DNA of 10,657 nucleotides, taken from positions 1 to 10,657 of the forward strand of contig CACZQG010000142.1 of NCBI GenBank assembly GCA_902783235.1, written 5' to 3'. Shown in pieces: positions 1 to 8,500 of the stretch. The DNA comes from an uncultured Ruminococcus sp. GTDB taxonomy: Bacteria; Bacillota; Clostridia; Oscillospirales; Ruminococcaceae. The notes beneath the pieces are model-generated. The model saw nothing but the letters and a program-made list of their open reading frames with translations. It ran no database searches and was not told the DNA's origin. Positions within the stretch are counted from its first letter, which is position 1, and each line of letters starts with the position of its first letter. The position numbers and the translations under genes were made by a program.

Positions 1-152
1 ACCAAATCTTTGACGACAGTTTTTCATCAAATCTTTGATTTGACTTGAAAAACAAGTGCGTTTAGGTATTTGGATTGAAACACAAGTGCCCTTGGGGTAC
101 GCCAGTATGCCTGCATCGATTTTGTACAATCTAACGAAAAATCTGACTTCGC

Positions 153-248
153 ATCTGACGCACAATCTTTGTGCGGTATTGCATTGAATTCATTGTTTAG
201 GCAATACCTCCCAAAGTACTCCCGAGGCTTTGTGAGATATTGCCTAAA
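153..248. repeat. Dispersed inverted-repeat element, copy A (composite)
   Basis: This is a cluster of three half-sites related to TTAAGGCAATACC followed by GCACAAAG. One is inverted at 167-187, one is direct at 196-216 and one is inverted at 228-248. The last two form an imperfect hairpin: 21 bp arms with two mismatches and an 11-base loop. The stretch 153-182 matches 2186-2215 with three differences in 30 bases, so the repeat extends beyond the half-site. The word GCACAATCTTTGTGC at 160-174 is itself a small hairpin. Related copies lie at 2186-2220 and 8862-8902. It resembles a miniature inverted-repeat element or a structured intergenic repeat; no transposase is present. Confidence 0.65.
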
Positions 249-258
249 TTGTTTTTTT
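196..258 (+). terminator. Hairpin with T-run, possible terminator of an upstream transcript
   Basis: The imperfect 21 bp hairpin at 196-248 is followed by TTG and then a run of seven T at 252-258. That is the form of a Rho-independent terminator reading rightward. It would insulate the promoter at 278-306 from any transcript entering from the left. The hairpin is also part of the dispersed repeat, so it may be a terminator only by virtue of its structure. Confidence 0.45.
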
Positions 259-277
259 ATTTAATTTTAATTTGCTA

Positions 278-306
278 TTGCAAATTTTTCTCAAATGTAG
301 TATAAT
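278..306 (+). promoter_or_regulatory. Sigma-A-type promoter for oadG-oadB
   Basis: A -35 box TTGCAA (278-283, 4 of 6 to consensus) is followed by a 17-base spacer and a perfect -10 box TATAAT (301-306). Transcription would start near 313, giving a leader of about 50 bases. A good ribosome binding site (AGGAGA, 350-355) lies nine bases before the ATG at 365. Spacing and position make this the likely promoter of the sodium pump gene pair. I see no operator or riboswitch in the short leader. Confidence 0.75.
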
Positions 307-364
307 TATATTTGTATGCTGGATATTTTATATATTCAAAAATTTTTATAGGAGAGTGTAATAT

Positions 365-808
365 ATGGATACAGCGAGCTTACTTTTTATGGCTGAACAA
401 GCTGTAAAGCCGGTTATGGACGACAAAGGCTCCAGTTATGTATGGGCTGTTGTTTTTACCGGACTTTCTGTAGTATTCCTGGGACTAATAATCCTGATAC
501 TGTTTGTCTGGCTCATGGGAAAGGTGTTCACTATCGGTAAAAACAAAAATAAGCAGCCCGTAAAGCCTCAGGAAGTTGCACCTGTTCAGGCAGCAAAGCC
601 TGCGCCGTCAGCAAAACCTGCTGCTTCATCTGCATCTGCTGATGAGGATGAGGTCATTGCAGTCATATCCGCTGCTGTGGCGATGATGGGACAAGCTGAA
701 GGCAAGACCTACAGATTAAGATCAGTCAAGGCAGCCGGTACAGGCGGAAGATCTTCAAGATCCGCATGGGCAATGGCAGGACTTCAGAACAATACAAGAC
801 CATTCTGA
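365..808 (+). CDS. oadG: Na+-translocating decarboxylase gamma/delta-type subunit (OadG family)
   Basis: This is a 147-residue small membrane subunit of a biotin-dependent, sodium-pumping decarboxylase (oxaloacetate or methylmalonyl-CoA type). In the family this subunit stabilises the complex and links the cytoplasmic carboxyltransferase to the membrane beta subunit. One transmembrane helix lies at about residues 25-53. An Ala/Pro/Lys-rich flexible linker follows (about 64-93), then a conserved-looking C-terminal tail that begins with acidic DEDEVIAVISAAVA and ends in AWAMAGLQNNTRPF. Such a tail is typical of split OadG/MmdD proteins in Clostridia. The ATG at 365 has AGGAGA nine bases upstream. 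It is the first gene of a unit with the beta subunit, 75 bases downstream. Substrate specificity cannot be read from this subunit. Confidence 0.85.
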   Translation: MDTASLLFMAEQAVKPVMDDKGSSYVWAVVFTGLSVVFLGLIILILFVWLMGKVFTIGKNKNKQPVKPQEVAPVQAAKPAPSAKPAASSASADEDEVIAVISAAVAMMGQAEGKTYRLRSVKAAGTGGRSSRSAWAMAGLQNNTRPF

Positions 809-883
809 CGCTCCCGTGCAGTTGAAAAACAATTGCTCCGGCATTAATTGAATTGAATAAAATTAAGAAAGGATATATTTTTT

Positions 884-2083
884 ATGAGTGAAGTTTTCAA
901 TATCTTCGTTGACACCATAAAAGACCTGGCAAGCTCCAGCGGTCTTGCTAATCTGGACTGGAAAAGCGGCGTTATGATACTTATTTCATTTGTATTCATG
1001 TACCTGGCAATAGTCAAGGAATTTGAACCGCTGCTTCTGCTCCCCATCTCATTCGGTATGTTTCTTACAAACCTTCCCCTTGCGGAAATGTATCACCCGG
1101 ATCTCTGGGCAAATGCCTCAAATATAGAATTCGGCAAGGTGCTGCATGAAGGAGGGCTTCTTGATATCCTGTATCTCGGGGTCAAATTGCAGATCTATCC
1201 ACCGTTGATATTCCTGGGTATCGGTACAATGACCGACTTCGGTCCCCTTATTGCAAACCCCAAGAGCTTCCTTCTGGGAGCTGCTGCACAGGCAGGTATC
1301 TTCCTTACCTTCATCGGAGCAGCCATACTTGGATTCTCTGCTGCCGAATGCGGATCCATCGCTATCATCGGCGGTGCTGACGGTCCTACCGCTATTTACG
1401 TTTCAAGTAAGCTGCTGTCAGGCGGAGGCTTCAGTATAAGTACAGGTACCATTGCTCTTGCGGCATATACATACATGGCGCTTGTACCTGTTATCCAGCC
1501 GCCTATTATGAGACTTCTTACAACCAAGAAGGAACGTTCCATCAAGATGCCTCAGCTTCGTCAGGTATCCAAGACAGAAAAGGTCATCTTCCCTATTGCA
1601 GTAACACTTATCGTTGCACTTCTGGTTCCCTCAGCTGCACCTCTGGTAGGTATGCTCATGCTGGGTAACCTCTTTAAAGAAAGCGGAGTTTGCTCACGTC
1701 TTGTTGACACAGCTCAGAACGCTCTCATGAATATCATAACAATATTCCTGGGCGTATCAGTTGGTGCTACAACTCAGGCTGACAAGATCATTAACCTTGA
1801 ATTTGGTAAGGTAATCATACTGGGCGTTATCGCATTTTCAGTAGGAACCGCTACAGGCGTACTTTTCGGAAAGATCATGTGCCTGGTAACAAGAGGAAAG
1901 GTAAATCCTCTTATTGGTTCTGCCGGTGTTTCAGCCGTTCCTATGGCAGCCCGTGTATCTCAGAAGGTAGGTGCTGAAACAGATCCTACCAACTTCCTCC
2001 TTATGAATGCAATGGGTCCTAATGTTGCAGGTGTTATCGGCTCAGCAGTTGCAGCCGGCGTTCTGCTCAGCGTTATCAAATAA
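884..2083 (+). CDS. oadB: Na+-translocating decarboxylase beta subunit
   Basis: This 399-residue polytopic membrane protein is the subunit that decarboxylates carboxybiotin and couples it to Na+ export. The OadB/MmdB/GcdB family hallmark GGADGPT lies at residues 163-169, with the Asp (D166) corresponding to the ion-binding aspartate known from Klebsiella OadB. The second hallmark, GPNVAGVIGSAVAAG, lies at 378-392. Hydrophobic segments are spread over the whole length and the size is full for the family. A ribosome binding site (AAGAAAGGA, 865-873) precedes the ATG by ten bases. It lies in the same unit as oadG and is followed at once by a terminator. The biotin carrier, often encoded between these two genes, and the carboxyltransferase are both absent here. 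The enzyme's substrate (oxaloacetate, methylmalonyl-CoA, glutaconyl-CoA or malonate) is therefore open. Confidence 0.93.
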   Translation: MSEVFNIFVDTIKDLASSSGLANLDWKSGVMILISFVFMYLAIVKEFEPLLLLPISFGMFLTNLPLAEMYHPDLWANASNIEFGKVLHEGGLLDILYLGVKLQIYPPLIFLGIGTMTDFGPLIANPKSFLLGAAAQAGIFLTFIGAAILGFSAAECGSIAIIGGADGPTAIYVSSKLLSGGGFSISTGTIALAAYTYMALVPVIQPPIMRLLTTKKERSIKMPQLRQVSKTEKVIFPIAVTLIVALLVPSAAPLVGMLMLGNLFKESGVCSRLVDTAQNALMNIITIFLGVSVGATTQADKIINLEFGKVIILGVIAFSVGTATGVLFGKIMCLVTRGKVNPLIGSAGVSAVPMAARVSQKVGAETDPTNFLLMNAMGPNVAGVIGSAVAAGVLLSVIK

Positions 2084-2101
2084 TAAGATCAGATATTTCA
2101 G

Positions 2102-2131
2102 GAGTGTCCTTCGGGGCACTCTATTTTTTTT
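2102..2131 (+). terminator. Rho-independent terminator after oadB
   Basis: An 8 bp stem (GAGTGTCC at 2102-2109 with GGGCACTC at 2114-2121, one G-T pair) is closed by a stable TTCG tetraloop. Eight T follow at 2124-2131. It lies 18 bases after the oadB stop codon and ends the two-gene unit. Confidence 0.93.
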
Positions 2132-2185
2132 ATACTTTACTTGTGACTGAAACCGATTGCCCCATCTGATTTCAAGCAATTTCCA

Positions 2186-2220
2186 ATCTGATGCGCAATC
2201 CTTGTGCGGTATTGCCTTAA
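2186..2220 (+). repeat. Dispersed element, copy B
   Basis: Bases 2186-2215 match 153-182 with three differences in 30. The segment ends in GGTATTGCCTTAA, the inverse of the half-site TTAAGGCAATACC. The internal word GCGCAATCCTTGTGC can fold into a 6 bp hairpin with one G-T pair. The copy lies just beyond the oadB terminator and reads in the same direction as that gene. Only one half-site is clear, so it is a solo or truncated copy. Confidence 0.65.
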
Positions 2221-2251
2221 CAAATTGATTTATTGCCGGCTTAAACGCATT

Positions 2252-2287
2252 AACAAAACCCCCGACCCATTCCACGGGTCGGGGGTT
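2252..2287 (-). terminator. Strong hairpin, leftward terminator candidate for the giant gene
   Basis: A perfect 12 bp, GC-rich stem (2257-2268 with 2276-2287) has a 7-base loop. Read on the minus strand it ends in TTTTGTT; read on the plus strand no T-run follows. It is therefore oriented to end leftward transcription, which here can only be the large gene whose stop codon is at 2589. The distance of about 300 bases from that stop is longer than usual. Confidence 0.6.
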
Positions 2288-2459
2288 GAGCGTTTCCGTC
2301 AAGTATCAATCCAGTTTACGCCTTATAGCTGCTCTTCGAGCTCACGACTGCCTATCGCAAAAGAGTATGAGCGAAAATAAAAGTTTTTGCGGAGCTTTTT
2401 TCAAAAAGCGACCTTTTCAATTCCTTTTCTTAGTTCTGAGTATGCTTTCACCTAAATGA

Positions 2460-2499
2460 CATAGCACTTCCGAATATATCAGAAGTGCTATGGTTTTTT
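2460..2499 (+). terminator. Perfect 11 bp hairpin with T6, rightward polarity
   Basis: CATAGCACTTC (2460-2470) pairs perfectly with GAAGTGCTATG (2482-2492) around an 11-base loop. Six T follow at 2494-2499. On the plus strand this is a standard terminator; on the minus strand the stem is followed by TCATTTAGG, a poor T-run. No rightward gene lies between the oadB terminator and this point. It may act against read-through, serve both directions weakly, or end an unrecognised small RNA. Confidence 0.6.
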
Positions 2500-2588
2500 A
2501 TAATATTTATCAGAGCCTGTCTGACGCTCACTATGAGATCTTATGTATCAGCTGCACTTAATTCAATAGAGCTTCATACTCATAGCCG

Positions 2589-5500
2589 TCATTCATACCT
2601 GGATGCCAGGAACCTTGCTATCATAGCAGCATCACGTACATTTACTTTTCCATCCATATTGAAATCCGACCATGCAGGAAGCTCAACACCCAATGCCAGG
2701 GAAAGCTTTCTTGCAATATATGCTGCATCTCTTACATCAAGCCTGCCATCGGAATTAGCGTCGCCTCTCAGCCACAGCTCTTGCTCAGAAACAAGTATGG
2801 AACCATTTGTTATAACAGGTCTGTAATATACAGGCATTCCATTATCGTCAAAATGATGTATAACGTGTACAAATCTGTCTGAATCCTTAACAAAGCTTGT
2901 CATGCGGATATCATACAGTCCGTCTGCATCCTCCTTGACCTTGAATCTCAGAGTAAAGAAGGGTACTTCAGGGTCAATATCAATGTGACTCAAATTATCA
3001 TTTTCAAAAAGAAGGAATCCGTTAGCACTGAACTGAGTAAGTACATCAAGGTCTATCTGTGTAGGATCTGTAAGTAGGATATCCTCATATTCCAGAGCAT
3101 TTTCATCATAGACTATATTGAAGCCCATTGCAGTTATATCTGAGTATTCCTCATTGCCATCAAGCTCCACGTATACGGGAACATCAACGGTATCACCCGG
3201 CATAGCCCTTACCTGAGTTTCCATGCTTACAAAAGCATCGCCTATGAATTTTGGCTCAGTAACTACAGGTTCCACAATATCAGGCAGCTCATCATCAACA
3301 ATAACTGAACCGTCAAAAATGAATGGTCTGAGGTAAGTTCTTACCCCTTCATCGGTCACATCGTGCAGGATCACGGGATGATCCTCCACCATCATACGGC
3401 TCTCCAAGGATACATCATAATAGCCAAGCGCATTCTCATTAACCTTGAATCGCAGTATAGCTACAGCTCTTTCCGGAATAACTGCAAGTCTGCGGTTTTT
3501 ACCCAGCGAGTAATAAGCAAATGTGTTATTCTTGATAGAATAATCAAACATACCTCCCGAAATACCGGCTGCCTCAGGCTGTAAAATATCAACAAGCTCC
3601 ATAGCTTCATGATCATAATTTACGCCCAGCTGTACAGCGGATATATACTTCGGGATCACTTCATCCGGAAGCAGCATATAAACCGGTACATCTACTATAC
3701 CGCCTGCATGGGCAGGAACGGTTTCAACTACCTCTATATAAGCATCACCGTCATAATGCTCCCATGTAGTTTCAGCGTTTCCAATGTTGACATATCCTTC
3801 ATTTACAACCGGTTCTAAATAGCAGGCTTTGCCATCCTCTTCAAATTCATGTATGATATTGAATTTGTCTGATCCCTCGTCCAGATAATTCACCAGGGTT
3901 ATGGGATAAATACCCTGAACATCCTCCTTAGCCCTAAATTCAAGAATGAAAGCAGGCTTATCTGGATCAACACTGATGGGATACTCACTATCCTTCGGGG
4001 TAATAAATACTCCCTTTGAAATGAATTCTATCATATCTGCATTGCCAAGACCTGAGGACTCAGGAATATATGCATTAACAAGCTCCATAGCTGTTTCATC
4101 ATATTTTACCTTGAAGTCCATGCCCATTATAGATCCGGGATCACAATTTTCATCCAGACTCATATGTACAGGAACATAGAATTCTTCATTAGCATCAGCC
4201 ATCACGCCCTGTTCCAGATCAAAATAAGCCTTGCCGTGATAAGTATCAGCAGCAGGATCGGGCTGTGTATCCGGATAGGATGTATCACCTGTTCTTGTAA
4301 TAGTTATCAAGCCGTCCTTTACAACAGGTTCCAGATAACCGGCTCTTCCGTTTTCATCCAGATCATGTACAACTATAGGTGCCTGTTCATCAGCAAGTAC
4401 ACTGGAAAGCTTCACAGAATAGTCACCCAAGGCTCTGTCACTGGTTTTAAATCTAAGTATTGCAGCAGGCTGGTTGGGATCTATACTGATATGACCATCC
4501 TTACCCTTCGCATAGAAAAGGAATATACCGTTGGAAGCTGATCTTTCAAAAATGCAGTCACTTACACCGTCACCGCAAATTATATCCGTAAGCGTCATAT
4601 GACCTGTATCATATTCTGCTTTGAATCCTGCTGCCTTGATACTCTGCGGATCAACATTCTTATTAAGAGACATGAATACAGGTACGTCTACATACTGTCC
4701 CTGTACACAGGAGGCATTGTCCGAGACGTTGATATAAATCCTGCCGTCATATCTGCTGTCCGGCTCATCAACAATTACGGAGCCATCACTTACCACCGGT
4801 CTCAGATACATTGCCGTATCATTTTCATCATATCTGCGAATTATTCTTATAGGATCCTCTTCAACCCCCAGATAGCTCATAAGAGATACAGGCAATTCTC
4901 CGGAGGCCTGTGGACTTACATTGAATTTCAGGACACAGATAGGCTTTGAAGAATCAAGAGAAATACCGCTTTCAATATCACTGGGATATATGAACAATCC
5001 CTTTGACAGTGATTTTACAAATTCACATCCTGAAAGTCCGGAAGGCTCAGCAGGAATAATATCTGTAAGCTCCATAGCGGTCTCGTCATATCTGACCTTG
5101 AAGCCCATTGCAGCAAATGAACTGCTTTCCTCTCCGTCTATATCCATATATACCGGAACTTCCACTTCGCTCTCCTTTTCTGCCTTAACAGAAACAGCAA
5201 TACTGATATGAGCGGTTCCGTCGTAATTATCACTTACTGTAGTTGTGATCTCAGGCTCCTCCGGAGTCTCCGAGCTTGCTGATTCAACTATAACAGCCGA
5301 ACCCGGTTCAACCACAGGTTTTAAGTATGCCGAGCCCTCCTGTTCATTTATCTCATGAATGATAACAGGATCATCCGAATCAGTAAGTATATTCGTAATA
5401 CCTATCTCATAGGTACCCAGGGCATCCTCAGATGCCATAAAGCGCAATACAGCTATTGGCTGGGATTCATCAACTGTCATTTTCTTATCCTTGACTATAG

Positions 5501-8500
5501 GATAATAAATGAATATTCCGTTTTCAACGGAGCAGTCAAACATACCGCCTTTAATTCCCGAGCCTTCATTATAAATAATATTTGTAAGCTTCAGATACTC
5601 TTCATCATATACAGCCTTAAAGCCGGCTGCGCTTATGCTCTTATCCGGAAGGCTCTCATCAAATTCCATATACACAGGAACATCCACATATCCGCCTGAA
5701 TGACCTGTAACACCTGTTTCCACAATAATATGTACTTCACCGTCATATTCTATGGAGGATACAGTAGTGATCACCGGATCTTTTCCGTCTGTATTCTTAG
5801 CAGTAGTGGATACTACAGGAGTTGTGCTCACTACAGGTGCATCAGTTTCCTTTAAAGTGGTAGTTACCGCAGTCGTGGTAACTTTGGATGTAACAGCTTT
5901 AGTTGTGGTCGTTACGGTCGTTGTATCGGCTTTGGTTGTTGTGGTCGCTTTAGTTGTTGTAACTGCCTGAGTAGATGTAGTACTCTCTATGGGTGCAGAA
6001 ACTATTATTGAACCATTCTCTGTAACAGGATACAAATAAGTATATCCATCAACATCATCTGTATGTATTATCTCAATAACATCAAATTCGGGATCATGGG
6101 GAACAAACTCCAGGGGATATTCTCCCGATGCCTCATCCAATATCTCAAATCTAAGTATGCATACAGGTGTATTGTCGTCTACAGCAAAGTATTCATCAAG
6201 TGCAGTAATGAAAACCACATTATCATCACAGGTAATAATTCCTTCAAAATCATCTGATGCCTGCTCAACATCATAAAGTGTCAATGCAGTATCATCATAG
6301 GACAGAGCAAATGCTGCTCCATTGATAGCCTGAGGATCAACATCCTCATCCAACATCATATATACAGGGACCTCAACAAGATCTCCTACCTCACCCTCAA
6401 CACCTGTCGGGGCACTTATCCTTACAGTACCGTCAAATCCCGGTTCACTGTCGGGAGCAGTAGTAGTAGTCGGCTCAGAGGTGGTAGTCACCGGTGCGGA
6501 TGAAGTAGTAGTTGTTGTTGTAGTAGTAGTGGTCGAAGTTGTGGAGGCAATAGTAGTTGTTGTGGAGGAAGTACTTTCGATTTCTCCCGGAACGACAATT
6601 GAACCATTGGTAATATCAGGCTCCAGATAAGATACATCCATATCATCTTCCTGTACGTGTATTATCTGTACTGCTTCATCATCTGATATATGATTTCTGA
6701 TCTCAATATCATATGTTCCTGCTGCTGCATCATCCTTAATATTGAAAGTAAGAACGCAGGCAGGCTTCTGAGGATCAACAGTCACAGGATCAAGATACAT
6801 TGAATAGAAGAAAACGTCTTTCATTTCATCGTCGGTCATAAACATACCGCCGCTGAGACCGCCCTCCTCCGGCTCCTCAATGCCTGCAAGCTCCAGTGCC
6901 TGTTCATCATAAACTACTTTGAAGGCTACAGCCGCTATTGTCTGAGGGTCTGTATCTGCATCGATCTCCATATATACCGGTACACTTACTGTTTCCCCTG
7001 CATTCCCTTCAACATTTTGGGCTGCGGCAATACTCATTCTTCCGTCAAAGCCCTCCGGTATCTCATGGGTACCAGACTTGACAGAAGTGGTAGTTGAAGC
7101 CGATGGGGCAGTTGTACCATCCGAGGTGGTGACCTTGTCACTTTCCGGAGAACCTGATGTAGTAATTATTTCAGGCTCATCTATTTTTATAGTAGTAACA
7201 CGAGGCTTTTTTTCAGTTACCACAAAGGTATAACCATATTTATTTGCATATGCCTGTGCAGTAGATTCCTCTTCACCATATATGGTACCGTTAAAGTATC
7301 CTTCCCCATCCCCGTCTATATCATTTGAGATAGTAGCGCTGGAATCATAGATAAGACAGTTGGGATTCTTGATAGTCACGGCATCAATATGTATATTGTC
7401 ACCCAGGGCACGATCGCCTATAGTATTGATAGTTTCGGGAATTATAATATCTCCCTCAGCAAGCTTACTGTCAATCAGCATACTGTTCACGGTAACAAGA
7501 GGATCAGCCTCTCTCCTGCTGTCCAGCCACGGAGTACCCTCAAAGGCATCGTAGCCTATCCTTGTGACCGATGCAGGAATAGCCAGCTTTTCCAGCTCTA
7601 TACAATCCTTGAAGGTCTCATTCTTTATAGTAAAAAGCTTTAAGGGGAATGTCATCTTCTGCAGTGAAGAGCAATCCTTGAATACAGACGATTCCAATGT
7701 GCTGAGCTTGGATTTTTCTGTAAAGGATACCTCCTCCAGAGAGGAACATCCCTCAAAAGCCGAAGCACCCATCTCTGTCAATGCATCGGGAAGTGCTGCC
7801 GACACAAGCGATGTACATCCCATAAATGCTTCCGGACAGATAGTTTCCAGCTTGGATGGCCATGTAGCAATGCTTTCCAGCATGGTATTATCCTTGAAAG
7901 CACCATCTGCAATAATAGTTACATTTGAGGGAAGCTTTATGGTACCTTCCGTTTCCTTACCGTCAATAAGTACAGGACCCACTGTGACCATAGCCCCGGG
8001 AGTCTTTTTTGAATCCAGCCAGGGAGTGCCCTCAAAAGCATTTTTACCCACACCTGTAAGCTTCAGTGAACTGGGTAAAGTAACTGTTTTAAGATCTGAG
8101 CAATCCTCAAATGCGCTCTCGCCTATGGTTTTCAGATTAGCCTGAAAAGTCACACCTGTAAGATCCACATTCTGATAAAAAGCCTTGTCTGCAATAGCTT
8201 TTATAGTTTTGGGAAGTGTTATATTCCCGGTACACACAGATCCATCCACCACAATACTATTGTTTATGATGACCAGCGGCGGATCAGCTTCCATATTCCT
8301 TTGCTCCTCAAGCCATGCGGTGCCGCTGAATGCATCAGCACCTACAGTGGCAAGACCGGCAGGAAATTCAATGGTCTTCAATTCATCATGCCCCATAAAA
8401 GCTTCTCCTGCAATTGCAGTAACAGGTATTGCTTCAATGGTTTCCGGGATGGTAAGATCCTCAACATTTTCATTCAGACCTGTTATCTCAACATAATCAT

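Larger units (their letters stand above)
1..277. other. Non-coding, repeat-rich intergenic region
   Basis: I see no coding region here on either strand. It begins with short repeats. An 11-base word CAAATCTTTGA occurs at 3-13 and 28-38, the second copy lying in a small perfect hairpin (27-43, 7 bp stem, TTT loop). A 16-base word, TTGAAAAACAAGTGCG at 45-60, recurs with two changes at 75-90, a 30-base period. Further right are three half-sites of a dispersed inverted-repeat element (167-187, 196-216, 228-248). The region has the look of degenerate, accumulated small repeats between transcription units. Whatever gene lies upstream ends before the window begins. Confidence 0.7.
2132..2588. other. 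Long intergenic region without a supported gene
   Basis: No open frame here has a credible start, ribosome binding site or recognisable product. The stretch holds a copy of the dispersed repeat (2186-2220), a leftward terminator (2252-2287), an AT-rich segment with oligo-A and oligo-T runs around 2370-2420, and a rightward hairpin-plus-T-run (2460-2499). The segment from 2288 to 2588 would be the 3' untranslated part of the giant leftward transcript if the terminator at 2252-2287 is the one used. The rightward terminator has no matching gene. Confidence 0.6.
2787..7046 (-). repeat. Eight tandem cohesin-like modules (within the giant gene)
   Basis: Modules in reading order occupy 6588-7046, 5997-6434, 5283-5747, 4770-5225, 4296-4751, 3783-4241, 3297-3755 and 2787-3248. 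Shared residues include a leading YDG or DG, a VPVYM strand, an AxxFKVxYDE strand, an LRFK strand, a conserved IIH motif followed by an acidic loop, and a closing GSIIV strand. Size and strand order match cohesins, which are about 140-150 residues. Module 2 is the most divergent: it lacks the GLSGGMF segment. Modules 3, 5 and 7 resemble one another, as do 4, 6 and 8. The family call rests on pattern recognition only; they could be non-binding cohesin-fold spacers. Confidence 0.7.

Noticed and set aside
1..100. Possible CRISPR-like array from the direct repeats at 3-90
   Set aside because: There are only two copies of each short word, the period is 25-30 bases with no constant spacer length, and no cas gene is present.
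2042..2302. Minus-strand open frame of 86 codons between oadB and the giant gene
   Set aside because: It runs through the oadB terminator, the dispersed repeat and the end of oadB, and its start lies next to the strong hairpin at 2257-2287. No family resemblance was seen.
5752..5970. Plus-strand open frame of 72 codons, strongly Val-rich and hydrophobic
   Set aside because: It is the antisense reading of the Thr-rich linker: ACN codons read backwards give Val-rich codons. It has no ribosome binding site and no independent support.
7564..8145. Plus-strand open frame of 193 codons opposite the LRR region
   Set aside because: It lies wholly inside the well-supported minus-strand gene, has no ribosome binding site, and its Ser-rich composition follows from the repeats on the other strand.
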